From NCBI RefSeq assembly GCF_001939115.1, contig NZ_MQTZ01000044.1, positions 1 through 64,000 of the forward strand: DNA of 64,000 bases. Direction: 5' to 3'. How positions within the stretch are numbered: position 1 is the first letter of the stretch; every line of letters begins with the position of its first letter. The DNA comes from Leptolyngbya sp. 'hensonii'. Lineage in GTDB: Bacteria > Cyanobacteriota > Cyanobacteriia > GCF-001939115. The position numbers and the translations under genes were made by a program. The notes under the pieces are model-generated. The model saw nothing but the letters and a program-made list of their open reading frames with translations, was not told the DNA's origin and did no database searches. Below, one piece after another: positions 15,842-23,473 of the stretch.

Positions 15842-16288
15842 CTAAATGTAATACATCGGATTGCTTGGATGCGTTGTGTCCCGCCTTTGGCAGATATCTG
15901 CCAGAGTATATTGCTCCAGCACTTCCTGATGCTCTTGCCTTACTTCCTGCCAGATTTCATGTAAGAGTTGCCTTTCCAACGTCATGGGGTTACTCAGGTC
16001 ATTTCTGGCATCCACCGGACCACCATGGGTCAGCGAAAGTGATCGGATAATTTCTGGCAGGGTAATCTGCTGGGGCGATCGGGTCAGAATATAGCCTCCC
16101 CTGGCACCCCGCTGACTCTGCACAATTCCACTCAGACGCAGGTTCGCCAAGATTTTCTCCAGATAGCGATCGGGAATAACCTGTCTCCTGGCAATTTCGC
16201 TGAGGGATAGGGAGGCTCCCCGCTGTCGGGCCGCTGCCAGTTCCATGAGAGCCATGAGAGCGTACTCGATTCTGGAGGATAATTCCAT
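15842..16288 (-). CDS. Rrf2-family transcriptional repressor 1 (CymR-like)
   Basis: A 148-residue Rrf2 regulator: MELSSRIEYALMALMELA at the N terminus, helix-turn-helix LSLSEIARRQVIPDRYLEKIL, then the wing LRLSGIVQSQRGARGGYILT. The three clustered cysteines that bind the Fe-S cluster in IscR, NsrR and RsrR are missing; only one Cys is present, near the C terminus. That fits CymR, the Rrf2 repressor of cysteine metabolism in Firmicutes, which acts together with cysteine synthase. A cysK gene lies about 650 bases upstream on the same strand. It follows the NIL-domain gene by 8 bases as a two-gene operon whose promoter region carries operator-like site A (16708-16733), so autoregulation is likely. 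Confidence 0.9.
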   Translation of the reverse strand: MELSSRIEYALMALMELAAARQRGASLSLSEIARRQVIPDRYLEKILANLRLSGIVQSQRGARGGYILTRSPQQITLPEIIRSLSLTHGGPVDARNDLSNPMTLERQLLHEIWQEVRQEHQEVLEQYTLADICQRRDTTHPSNPMYYI

Positions 16289-16296
16289 AGGGATTC

Positions 16297-16557
16297 TCAG
16301 TAATGCCAGCTATCCCCATCGGGATTAGGTTTGCCTTGAATGGAAAGATTTAGCGCTTCCAGAAAAGCCAGTCCTTTCAAAATTTGAGAGACTGTTCCCC
16401 GAAGCTGCAGATCAAACCATCCCTTTTCGTTGTCTTGCGGTTGGAGTTGGGCGGCGAGGATGTTGACGACCAAACCATGGTGAGCAATTAGACAGGAAAT
16501 AATCGGTTCCTGAAGATGCTGTCCAGGGATGACAATTTGCAGCCGGATTTGAGTCAT
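16297..16557 (-). CDS. stand-alone NIL-domain protein 1
   Basis: About 86 residues from ATG 16557 (TQIRLQIVIPGQHLQEPIIS, then LVVNILAAQLQ...GWFDLQLRGT). This is the NIL domain, a small ferredoxin-like fold best known at the C terminus of the methionine importer ATPase MetN, where it binds methionine and switches transport off. Here there is no ATPase attached. The frame extends to ATG 16647, with a weak GGGAAAG upstream, adding a 30-residue low-complexity leader that the paralogue at 18.2-18.4 kb lacks; I favour the short form. It is the first gene of an operon with Rrf2 repressor 1. A ligand-sensing or protein-interaction role in sulfur control is inferred. Confidence 0.8.
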   Translation of the reverse strand: MTQIRLQIVIPGQHLQEPIISCLIAHHGLVVNILAAQLQPQDNEKGWFDLQLRGTVSQILKGLAFLEALNLSIQGKPNPDGDSWHY

Positions 16558-16707
16558 GGGACAGTGCCCAGTTGGGCCAGTTGGGAGAGCCGTTCTGTGG
16601 TTCAGACTAGTCTGAAGCGTGGGCAAAGCAGAACGGATAGATGTCATAAGACTTTCCCGATAGCTGTTTGCAGGTAAAGAACGAATTCAAGCGTAGGCTC
16701 AATAATC

Positions 16708-16733
16708 TACGGTAATTCGGAAGGAGTATCGTA
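16708..16733. promoter_or_regulatory. candidate Rrf2 operator, site A
   Basis: CTACGGTAATTC (16708-16719) followed after a 3-base gap by GGAGTATCGTA (16723-16733). It lies in the promoter region of the NIL/Rrf2 operon. It aligns without gaps at about 19 of 27 positions with site C before sbpA and about 20 of 26 with site E before the 23.5-kb gene. Confidence 0.55.
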
Positions 16734-16837
16734 TTTAAATTTCATCTAACAGAATTCCACAGCCAGTGGAAAAAAACAAGGCTTTGAAACCAAAAACTAC
16801 GATTTGTTTACCGGTTTTTTGTAGTTTGTCCGATTAG

Positions 16838-16878
16838 AGGCGTTGCGCCCAAGCCTGTGCGGATAGCATGCAACGCCT
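16838..16878. repeat. 9-bp inverted repeat
   Basis: AGGCGTTGC (16838-16846) pairs perfectly with GCAACGCCT (16870-16878). Related GTTGCATGCAAC-type palindromes occur elsewhere in the window (52076-52103); this looks like a dispersed cyanobacterial palindrome downstream of the cysK terminator. Confidence 0.5.
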
Positions 16879-16886
16879 GGGCAAGG

Positions 16887-16913
16887 CCAAAAAAAGGGGT
16901 GATCACCACCCCT
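16887..16913 (-). terminator. rho-independent terminator of cysK
   Basis: Read on the minus strand: AGGGGTG, loop GTGAT, CACCCCT, then a run of seven T. It begins about 30 bases after the cysK stop, a textbook intrinsic terminator. Confidence 0.88.
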
Positions 16914-16943
16914 CCTGGTCTGGCTTATGTGACCTGTAGCTGC

Positions 16944-17948
16944 TTAGGTCACAGCCAGTGCTTTTTCCCCTTCTGGAACTGCGGCTGACAAGTCTTTAAA
17001 CAAGACGACTTCCGGCAAGTCCTTAAATAGGGCCGTGCTGAGATAGCGCTCCCCAAAACTGGGTTGGACCATGACAATCAGCTTGCCTGCATTTTCAGGC
17101 CGTTGCCCCACCCGGACTGCTGCCGCCAGAGCTGCACCAGAGGAGATCCCCGATAGCAAGCCTTCTTCCCGAGCCAATCGACGACTGAAAGCGATCGCAT
17201 CCTCACTGCTAACTTGCACCACTTCATCCACCAGATCGGTTCTTAATACCTGGGGAACAAATCCTGCGCCAATGCCCTGAATCTTATGAGGTCCGCCGGT
17301 TCCACCAGATAAAACCGGACTTTCTTGGGGCTCTACTGCGATCGCCTGGAATCCCGGCTTGCGAGCTTTGATCACCTCGGCTACCCCCGTAATCGTGCCC
17401 CCCGTTCCCACGCCTGCAATCAAAATATCGATCTGACCATCCGTATCAACCCAAAGTTCTTCTGCAGTTGTTTCCCGATGGACTTGAGGATTGGCGGGAT
17501 TTTTGAACTGTTGGGGCATAAAGGCATTAGGGACAAAAGCAGCAATCTCCTCGGCCCGTCGCACGGCTCCCTTCATGCCTTCACTGGCAGGTGTTAAAAC
17601 TAGCTGAGCCCCGTAGGCTTGCAACATGGCCCGCCGCTCCAGGCTCATGGTTTCTGGCATCGTCAGAATCAGGTGATAACCTTTGGCTGCGGCAACCATG
17701 GCCAGGGCAATCCCCGTATTTCCAGACGTGGGCTCCACCAGAACCGTTCGCTTCGGATCAATTAAACCCGCTGCTTCAGCAGACTGAATCATACTGACAC
17801 CAATCCGGTCCTTCACGGATGCAGCCGGGTTCATCCCTTCACACTTGACCACAATTCTGGCAACACACCCCTCAGCCTGGGGAATGCGGTTCAGCTTTAC
17901 CAGGGGTGTTTTACCAACCAATTCCGTCACATCATTTGCAATTCGCAT
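16944..17948 (-). CDS. cysK: cysteine synthase A (O-acetylserine sulfhydrylase)
   Basis: PLP enzyme making cysteine from O-acetylserine and sulfide. From ATG 17948 ([20 protein letters not shown]) it is 334 residues; that start follows AAAGAGG, while the longer frame to 17993 adds an atypical leader. Visible motifs: PAASVKDR with the PLP lysine at residue 46, [10 protein letters not shown] at 73-82, [11 protein letters not shown] for the cofactor phosphate loop, and [11 protein letters not shown]. The C terminus has a 20-residue extension beyond typical CysK ([20 protein letters not shown]). A strong terminator follows. Operator-like site B lies about 70 bases upstream, so repression by one of the Rrf2 proteins is likely; in Bacillus CysK itself is CymR's partner. 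Confidence 0.96.
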   Translation of the reverse strand: MRIANDVTELVGKTPLVKLNRIPQAEGCVARIVVKCEGMNPAASVKDRIGVSMIQSAEAAGLIDPKRTVLVEPTSGNTGIALAMVAAAKGYHLILTMPETMSLERRAMLQAYGAQLVLTPASEGMKGAVRRAEEIAAFVPNAFMPQQFKNPANPQVHRETTAEELWVDTDGQIDILIAGVGTGGTITGVAEVIKARKPGFQAIAVEPQESPVLSGGTGGPHKIQGIGAGFVPQVLRTDLVDEVVQVSSEDAIAFSRRLAREEGLLSGISSGAALAAAVRVGQRPENAGKLIVMVQPSFGERYLSTALFKDLPEVVLFKDLSAAVPEGEKALAVT

Positions 17949-18020
17949 CTTGAATTCCTCTTTGGGTACCAGTTTCCCGGTCGAATTCGTCATAGATGGG
18001 ACCAGGGATAACCTATGATA

Positions 18021-18037
18021 ATACGGTAAATACGTAG
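18021..18037. promoter_or_regulatory. candidate Rrf2 operator, site B (cysK promoter)
   Basis: ATACGGTAAATACGTAG, about 70 bases upstream of the cysK start. ACGGTAAAT-N-CGT-N-G matches 13 of 15 positions of site E near 23.39 kb; the GGAGTATCG half seen in sites A, C and E is not recognisable. Confidence 0.45.
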
Positions 18038-18169
18038 ACTTACAGGCTTTAAGATAAGCTTAAAGAGTGTGATTAAATTCTGATTTGTTGCATCCTTTAC
18101 TCACCATTGATCCCAGCAACAGTTCCTGACCCCAGCCAGGTCTTGCTGAGAGGATGATCGTTGGCCCCT

Positions 18170-18448
18170 TTACCAACCATCCGCTTCAGGCCCACCCCAG
18201 ATCTCCAAACTCAGGTCGTTTAGGTAAACCAAAGCCTCGTTGATTTGGGTTTCGGTTCCCCGCAAATCCAGATCAAACCAGCCATCCCCATTGGCATTAG
18301 CCCCCAAAATGGCGGCTGTAATGTTAACCGTTAAATGGTGGTTGGAGACTAGTTGGGAAATAATGGGTTCTTGTTGATAATGTTTGGGAATTCGCAGACG
18401 AATTCGTTTTTGGGTAGAACGGTTTATATCAGTCATAATTTTTTGCAT
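18170..18448 (-). CDS. stand-alone NIL-domain protein 2
   Basis: A 92-residue paralogue of the 16.3-kb NIL protein: RIRLRIPKHYQQEPIISQLV, then LTVNITAAILGANANGDGWF and DLDLRGTETQINEALVYL. It lacks any ATPase or membrane part. It is the last gene of the sbpA-cysT-cysW operon, with its ATG 2 bases after the cysW stop (another in-frame ATG is at 18436). In MetN the NIL domain binds methionine and inhibits transport; a free NIL protein encoded with a sulfate importer suggests a separate feedback subunit, which is an inference. The aligned W-F-D-L and LRGT motifs are shared with its paralogue. Confidence 0.85.
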   Translation of the reverse strand: MQKIMTDINRSTQKRIRLRIPKHYQQEPIISQLVSNHHLTVNITAAILGANANGDGWFDLDLRGTETQINEALVYLNDLSLEIWGGPEADGW

Positions 18449-18450
18449 TG

Positions 18451-19308
18451 CTATTTGACATCTTTAATTCGGGTTTTGCGCTCCAGAATTTCCTTCAATA
18501 CCAGGGTGACTACGGCCAGCAGGGCGAGGAGAACGGCAGCAGAGTAGGCTACTTCAGTTTCATATTGTTTGTAGGTATCTTCCACAAACAGCGGCAGGCT
18601 TTGAGTCTGGCGGGCGATATTTCCGGAAACCACAGACACCGCTCCGAATTCGCCCATGGCTCTAGCATTAGTCAGGATCAAACCATAGAGCAAGCCCCAA
18701 CGAATACTGGGCAACGTAATGCGCCAGAAAGTTTGCCAGCCATTGGCTCCCAGGGTTTTGGCCGCCTCTTCCTGATCCAGACCCACTTCCTCCAGAACCG
18801 GGATCACTTCCCGGGCCACAAAGGGCATGCTGACAAAGGCAGTGGCCAGCACCATGCCTGGAAAGGCAAAAATGATCTTGATGTCGTGGGCTTGCAGAAA
18901 GCTACCAAACCAGCCCTGCCGACCATAGAGCAACACCAACATCAAACCTGCGACGACAGGAGAGATCGAAAAAGGTAGGTCAATAATGCTCAGAATGAAA
19001 GCCCTACCGGGCACTTTGTAACGGGTCACTGCCAGGGCAGCACAAAGCCCAAAGACAGTATTCAGAGGCACCGCGATCGCAGCCAGGGCGACCGTCAGTT
19101 GGGCCGCAAAGATAAAATCGGGACGGGTCAGATTGGAGAAGAAGGGGCCAATTCCACTCTTAAAGGCTTGATAGAAAACATTCAGAGCCGGGATATACAG
19201 GATCAGGCCCAAGTAGGCAATGCCAATACCAATTAGGACAGCAGGAATCCAACTCCGTTGTTTGGAGGAGGAGGCGATCGATCGAGGTGGAGTCTTAACG
19301 GTGGTCAT
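18451..19308 (-). CDS. cysW: sulfate ABC transporter permease CysW
   Basis: A 285-residue inner-membrane permease of the CysTWA-Sbp sulfate/thiosulfate importer. Six hydrophobic segments; the coupling loop is [25 protein letters not shown]. CysW-type residues [18 protein letters not shown] precede the last helices. It overlaps the end of cysT by 14 bases, so translation is coupled, and is followed after 2 bases by NIL-domain protein 2. The N-terminal 20 residues are polar and Ser/Pro-rich. Confidence 0.94.
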   Translation of the reverse strand: MTTVKTPPRSIASSSKQRSWIPAVLIGIGIAYLGLILYIPALNVFYQAFKSGIGPFFSNLTRPDFIFAAQLTVALAAIAVPLNTVFGLCAALAVTRYKVPGRAFILSIIDLPFSISPVVAGLMLVLLYGRQGWFGSFLQAHDIKIIFAFPGMVLATAFVSMPFVAREVIPVLEEVGLDQEEAAKTLGANGWQTFWRITLPSIRWGLLYGLILTNARAMGEFGAVSVVSGNIARQTQSLPLFVEDTYKQYETEVAYSAAVLLALLAVVTLVLKEILERKTRIKDVK

Positions 19309-20167
19309 AACGGCGTCCCCAGGATTGAATCAGATTAATGACTAGCAGCAACAGCAGGGAAAGAAGCAGGAGGACCGTACCAACGACAGTGGCTCCAGTG
19401 TAGTCGTATTGTTCCAGGCGCTGAAAAATCAGGATGGGCGCAATCAGATCTTTAAAGGGGGTGTTGGAGGAGATGATCACCGTGGAACCATATTCTCCGA
19501 CGGCCCGCGAGAATCCCAGGGCCACTCCCGTGAGAATGGAGGGGAACAGGGGGGGGAGGATGACGCGCCAGAAAGTCTGCCACTGGGTAGCTCCCAGGCA
19601 CCAAGCCGCTTCCTCAATATCCTTTTCCATCTCCTGCAAGACGGGTTGCACCGTTCTGACCACAAAAGGTAGGGAGATAAAGATCATGGCTACGCCTACC
19701 CCCAATCGCGTGAAGGAGACTTTAATCCCAAAGGGCACCAGCAACGATCCAATCCAGCCATTGTCGCTATAGACAGTAGCCAGAGTCAGACCAGCCACTG
19801 CGGTCGGCAGGGCAAAGGGCAGGTCTACCGAAGCATCGATCAGGCGCTTAAAGGGAAAGTTATAACGCACTAGAATCCAGGCAATCAGGGTGCCAAATAC
19901 CCCATTAATCAGGGCTGCAAACAGAGATGTGGTGAAGGTGACATCATAAGTAGCCAGGGCGATCGGGCTGGTGGCAATGCGCCAGAAGTTGGCTGGGGGC
20001 TCATGGCTGGCCTTGAGAAACATTGCCGCCACGGGCAGGAAGAGCATCACCGACAGGTAACCCAGGGTAATCCGCCAGGTCCAGGGCATACGCACGATCG
20101 CCTGGAGGCAGACACGCCAGAATGGTAATTTTTGAGTTGAATTAGGCTCGATCGAAGTAGCAGTCAT
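19295..20167 (-). CDS. cysT: sulfate ABC transporter permease CysT (CysU)
   Basis: A 290-residue permease partner of CysW. It has about six membrane segments, a coupling loop [22 protein letters not shown] and the CysT/CysU-type segment [17 protein letters not shown]. It follows sbpA in the same operon after about 140 bases that contain a long hairpin (20231-20286), and overlaps cysW by 14 bases. ATG 20167 is the first in-frame start and begins a polar leader ([13 protein letters not shown]) before helix 1. Confidence 0.94.
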   Translation of the reverse strand: MTATSIEPNSTQKLPFWRVCLQAIVRMPWTWRITLGYLSVMLFLPVAAMFLKASHEPPANFWRIATSPIALATYDVTFTTSLFAALINGVFGTLIAWILVRYNFPFKRLIDASVDLPFALPTAVAGLTLATVYSDNGWIGSLLVPFGIKVSFTRLGVGVAMIFISLPFVVRTVQPVLQEMEKDIEEAAWCLGATQWQTFWRVILPPLFPSILTGVALGFSRAVGEYGSTVIISSNTPFKDLIAPILIFQRLEQYDYTGATVVGTVLLLLSLLLLLVINLIQSWGRRYDHR

Positions 20168-20230
20168 GGGAGGCTATCCATTGCAGATCAGTGGGCATGA
20201 AATTGCATGATTAAGGTGTTAGAAATGAGA

Positions 20231-20286
20231 GTTAAATCCCGTTACATCCCCTCTCAGGAGGGATAAGGGACATAACGGGATTTAAC
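20231..20286 (-). promoter_or_regulatory. two-tier hairpin between sbpA and cysT
   Basis: GTTAAATCCCGTTA (20231-20244) and TAACGGGATTTAAC (20273-20286) form a perfect 14-bp stem; inside it ATCCCCTC can pair with GAGGGAT around a TCAG loop. No T-run follows on the minus strand. It probably acts at RNA level, either as partial terminator or as a 3' stabiliser that lets the binding-protein mRNA outlast the permease part, as known for malE-malF. Confidence 0.6.
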
Positions 20287-20306
20287 CCACGATCTTCTGT
20301 TGATCG

Positions 20307-21449
20307 TTACTTCTGGCGTTTAGACCGAATTTCATCAAAGAAACCGCCATCTTCAAAAATCTTCTGAGCCTCACGCCAGCCGCCATACTCATCAATTCTG
20401 CCCAGTTGCTTCACGGGTGGAAATTGAGTGACAAATTCCTTCTCCTTTGCAACATCCCCCAACGGACGGAATCCAACCTTGGCAAATTCTCGCTGCGCTT
20501 CCGGCGTAAACAAGAACTTGACAAAGGCTTCAGCCACTTCTCGTGTACCATGTTTATCCACGTACTTATCGATCACAGTAGTGGGAGTATCGATCGAGAG
20601 ATTAATTTCAGGAATAACGTAATCCACTTTCTCGCCTTTTTGCTGGGCCAGAATCACCTCATTCTCATAATTCACCAGAGCATCTCCCTGCCCCTGCTTG
20701 ACAAAGGCATCGGTAGACTCCCGCGCATCCTTGGCTAGCACCGCAACATTTTGATAAGCCTTGGTGACAAATTCTTTTGCTTTCGCTTCGTCACTGCCAG
20801 ACTTAATCGCATGATTCCAGAGGGCGAAATAATTCCAGCGAGCTCCTCCAGAGGTTTTGGGGTCTGCTGTGACCCACTTAACATCATCGCGGGTCAGGTC
20901 ATTAAAGGTTTTGATGGATTTGGGATTGCCGTCTCGCGTAATGATGGCAGCCACCGTTTCTCCCACAATGCCATTGTTGGGCACTCGCTTAGTCCACTCT
21001 TCGCTGACAAATCCGGCTTTCACCAACTTGTTAACATCGGCCCCAATGGCCAGATGCACCACATCGGCTTCCAGACCATCAATAATGGCACGGGTTTGAG
21101 ACCCAGACCCCCCATAACTCTGCTTAAAGGTCACCGTCTGACCATGGTCTTTTTTCCACTGTTCCGCAAATCTGGGGATGATCGCATCATGGGCTGCTTT
21201 AGGAACAGCATAGGCAACCAAGGTCAACTCGATATCCTTTTTCTGCTCTGCTACAGGACTGGCCGAACTGCCAGGACTGGTTGGACTGGTTGCGGTCGGT
21301 GTCGTATTACTGCCAGGCGAGCAGGCTGCAATCGCCACCGAGAGGGCGGCTCCAACCAGGAATAGGGAAATAAAGCCCCGCAGAGAATCAAATCTGAAAC
21401 GATACAGCGATCGCTGCCACTGGCTCACAATGGACCACACAAATCTCAT
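20307..21449 (-). CDS. sbpA: sulfate-binding lipoprotein
   Basis: Periplasmic sulfate-binding protein, 380 residues from ATG 21449, which has GAGGTGG 2-8 bases upstream. The longer frame to 21476 would run into operator-like site C and is rejected. A long basic leader precedes a hydrophobic segment and a lipobox (VAIAAC), then a Ser/Thr/Pro linker and the mature domain starting KDIELTLVAYAV. Family motifs: QSYGGSGSQTRAIIDGLEADVV, DPKTSGGARWNYFALW, NYENEVILA and FTPEAQREFAKVGFRP, all typical of Sbp/CysP, including the SGSQ sulfate loop. First gene of sbpA-cysT-cysW-NIL; probably induced under sulfur starvation through site C. Confidence 0.95.
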   Translation of the reverse strand: MRFVWSIVSQWQRSLYRFRFDSLRGFISLFLVGAALSVAIAACSPGSNTTPTATSPTSPGSSASPVAEQKKDIELTLVAYAVPKAAHDAIIPRFAEQWKKDHGQTVTFKQSYGGSGSQTRAIIDGLEADVVHLAIGADVNKLVKAGFVSEEWTKRVPNNGIVGETVAAIITRDGNPKSIKTFNDLTRDDVKWVTADPKTSGGARWNYFALWNHAIKSGSDEAKAKEFVTKAYQNVAVLAKDARESTDAFVKQGQGDALVNYENEVILAQQKGEKVDYVIPEINLSIDTPTTVIDKYVDKHGTREVAEAFVKFLFTPEAQREFAKVGFRPLGDVAKEKEFVTQFPPVKQLGRIDEYGGWREAQKIFEDGGFFDEIRSKRQK

Positions 21450-21462
21450 AGCCACCTCTAAT

Positions 21463-21489
21463 CTACGGTTATTCACTCGGAGTACCGGT
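21463..21489. promoter_or_regulatory. candidate Rrf2 operator, site C (sbpA promoter)
   Basis: CTACGGTTATTC (21463-21474), then ACTC, then GGAGTACCGGT. It sits 14 bases upstream of the sbpA ATG, a position suited to repression, and aligns gap-free with site A. Confidence 0.55.
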
Positions 21490-21614
21490 TAATAATCCTA
21501 GATAGTACTGGTAAAAGGCAAAAAAATCCACAGCTATCCGACAAGAAAAGTGTAGATTCAGATTAAATTTTGAGAGGCATTGGCGGCAACGTCATATTAT
21601 GAGCCGAATAGTTC

Positions 21615-22076
21615 TCAGGACGATTGCGCCAAAGTTCTTTGTTGCAAATCCTGCAGGCTATACCCACTGAGGACAGTTTGAGAGGCGGAAAGCGCCTGTT
21701 GCCAGATCTCCTGAATTAGCTCCCGCTCCAGCTTGGAGGCACTGTAGACCCTGGGATTGTCACCGGGTTGGGTATGAAGATTGGCTTCAGCAGAAGTTTC
21801 AATCAACTGAATCACCTCAATGATCCGGATCTGATCAGGAGCTCGGGTCAGGCGATATCCGCCCTTGGAGCCGCGCTGACTTTGTACAAATCCCCCTCGC
21901 CGCAATCGCATGAAAATGTGCTCGACATAGCCGCCCGGAATCGCATAGCGGGTTGAAATTTCAGCGATCGCAACTGGAGTCTGCCGGTCCCAAACCTGGG
22001 CCAATGCTATCAGCGATAACAATGCATACTCAACCCTGGCCGATAGGATGAGTCGCAAGTGAGTTACAGCAACCAT
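21615..22076 (-). CDS. Rrf2-family transcriptional repressor 2
   Basis: A 153-residue Rrf2 protein: LSARVEYALLSLIALAQVW, helix-turn-helix VAIAEISTRYAIPGGYVEHIF, wing LRRGGFVQSQRGSKGGYRLT. It has no cysteine at all, so it cannot bind an Fe-S cluster through thiols and is unlike IscR or NsrR. It resembles repressor 1 in the recognition helix region (QSQRG.(K/R)GGY.LTR) and both could recognise the shared motif. It lies between sbpA (same strand) and the divergent cysA, the classic place for a local regulator of sulfate uptake. The signal may be O-acetylserine/CysK, a metabolite in the C-terminal half, or a protein partner such as the NIL proteins; not decidable from sequence. Confidence 0.9.
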   Translation of the reverse strand: MVAVTHLRLILSARVEYALLSLIALAQVWDRQTPVAIAEISTRYAIPGGYVEHIFMRLRRGGFVQSQRGSKGGYRLTRAPDQIRIIEVIQLIETSAEANLHTQPGDNPRVYSASKLERELIQEIWQQALSASQTVLSGYSLQDLQQRTLAQSS

Positions 22077-22150
22077 ACTCCGAATATTCGATAAACTTAT
22101 CGGATTTTAGAGCAGATTATGGTACTTTAATGTTCTAAATACTATATTTT

Positions 22151-22166
22151 GATCGATTTGCCGTAT
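22151..22166. promoter_or_regulatory. weak Rrf2 operator-like half site, site D
   Basis: On the minus strand ATACGGCAAATCGATC resembles the ACGGTAAATC half of sites A, B and E; a second fragment, CGGAGTATGG on the minus strand, abuts the start of Rrf2 repressor 2 near 22073-22082. Both lie between repressor 2 and cysA. Confidence 0.3.
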
Positions 22167-22186
22167 TTTTCTGTAAAGTCCCTAGG

Positions 22187-22248
22187 GCAGATTTCATTGG
22201 CATCAGGTGAGATGGTACGTCCTCGGACCTGATGCCAATGAAATCTGC
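22187..22248 (+). promoter_or_regulatory. perfect 22-bp hairpin in the cysA leader
   Basis: Arms 22187-22208 (GCAGATTTCATTGGCATCAG then GT) and 22227-22248 are exact reverse complements around an 18-base loop (GAGATGGTACGTCCTCGG). The hairpin ends 40 bases before the cysA GTG and leaves its ribosome-binding site free. There is no T-run. Candidate leader regulatory RNA, stability element or protein-binding palindrome. Confidence 0.8.
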
Positions 22249-22287
22249 GATGTGCCTATATTCTTTTATCACTCTGGAGCGTTACCT

Positions 22288-23316
22288 GTGGCTATTCGGA
22301 TTGACAATGTATCCAAAGCATTTGGCAGTTTTATGGCCCTGGGCCAGGTCAGCGTTGATATTGAAGACGGAAAACTGGTTGCCCTGCTCGGTCCATCTGG
22401 GTCAGGAAAGTCTACGTTGTTACGGGTGATCGCTGGACTGGAACACCCTGACAGCGGCCAGATTCTGCTAGAGGGCCAGGATGTCACCAGGGCTGGTGTC
22501 CAGGATCGGGGGATTGGCTTTGTATTCCAGCACTATGCCCTGTTCAAACATCTGACGGTGCGTCAGAACATCGCCTTTGGTCTGGAGATTTCCAAATGGC
22601 CCCAGTCAAAGGTTCAGAAGCGGGTGACGGAATTACTCGACCTGATTCAACTGGCTGGTCTGGGCGATCGGTATCCCTCCCAACTCTCTGGTGGGCAGCG
22701 GCAGCGGGTGGCTCTGGCCAGAGCCTTGGCTCTCCAACCCAAAGTGCTCTTGCTGGATGAGCCATTTGGAGCCCTAGACGCAAAGGTGCGCAAGGAACTC
22801 CGGGCCTGGTTGCGGCGTTTGCATAACGAGGTTCATGTCACGACTGTGTTTGTCACCCACGACCAGGAAGAAGCCATGGAGGTGGCAGATACCCTGGTGG
22901 TGATGAACCAGGGCCGGATTGAACAGGTGGGAACACCCGTTGAGATTTACGATCGACCCGCCAGTTCTTTTGTCATGAGTTTTATTGGTCCGGTCAATGT
23001 GCTTTCCAACCGGGCTCCCCTCTTTCGACACAATCATGCCCAACTTCTCCATCCCAAAGTTTTTCTCCGGCCTCACGATTTGGTGATTGAACTACAACCC
23101 ATAGAGGGCGGGGCTCAGGCCACTGTTTATCGGGTGATTTACCTGGGCTGGGAAACCCAGGTTGAACTGATTCTGGAAGATGGGGAAGTCATCACGGTGC
23201 ATCTCCCAAGGGAAGTTTTAAAGGAACTCGACCTGCAACCCCGGCAACAGGTTTATGTCAAACCCAAGGACGCGAAGGTTTTTACCTTTCCGGAACTGGC
23301 GGCTCAGGCTATTTGA
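22288..23316 (+). CDS. cysA: sulfate ABC transporter ATPase CysA
   Basis: Energises the Sbp-CysTW importer. I start it at GTG 22288 ([15 protein letters not shown]), preceded by GGAG 8 bases upstream; the open frame to 22207 would lie in the leader hairpin. It is then 342 residues. Walker [10 protein letters not shown] at 35-43, signature [15 protein letters not shown], Walker [13 protein letters not shown], switch His in [13 protein letters not shown]; the C-terminal TOBE/CysA_C region ([11 protein letters not shown] onward, with KVFLRPHDL) is complete. It is transcribed away from repressor 2 and separate from sbpA-cysT-cysW. Confidence 0.95.
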   Translation: MAIRIDNVSKAFGSFMALGQVSVDIEDGKLVALLGPSGSGKSTLLRVIAGLEHPDSGQILLEGQDVTRAGVQDRGIGFVFQHYALFKHLTVRQNIAFGLEISKWPQSKVQKRVTELLDLIQLAGLGDRYPSQLSGGQRQRVALARALALQPKVLLLDEPFGALDAKVRKELRAWLRRLHNEVHVTTVFVTHDQEEAMEVADTLVVMNQGRIEQVGTPVEIYDRPASSFVMSFIGPVNVLSNRAPLFRHNHAQLLHPKVFLRPHDLVIELQPIEGGAQATVYRVIYLGWETQVELILEDGEVITVHLPREVLKELDLQPRQQVYVKPKDAKVFTFPELAAQAI

Positions 23317-23382
23317 GAAGTCAGCAGTCAGGAGTCAGAAGCGAGACAAAGATTAAATTCTGACTCCCGATTAGTCATAAAA

Positions 23383-23454
23383 ACGGTAAATCCGTCGGAA
23401 TATCGTAGTATAAATATCCTTCTCCTGATAGGATGAAGGATATTACGATACTCC
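23383..23454. promoter_or_regulatory. candidate Rrf2 operator, site E, plus larger dyad
   Basis: ACGGTAAATCCGTC (23383-23396) continues into GGAATATCGTA (23397-23407), matching site A. Immediately downstream AATATCCTTC (23413-23422) and GAAGGATATT (23435-23444) form a 10-bp inverted repeat, and the right flank TACGATACTCC (23444-23454) is the exact reverse complement of the GGAGTATCGTA half of site A. Two opposed operator halves therefore flank a hairpin, 20-90 bases before the membrane protein gene. Confidence 0.55.
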
Positions 23455-23473
23455 CATCAATAAACTGTAGATT

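Noticed and set aside
22207-22287. Upstream extension of cysA
   Set aside because: The extra 27 codons are the loop and right arm of the leader hairpin; GTG 22288 has a proper ribosome-binding site and matches the family start.
23317-23370. GACTCCTGACT-like direct repeats after cysA (also near 25670)
   Set aside because: Short degenerate repeats common in cyanobacterial spacers; too short and irregular here to call an element.
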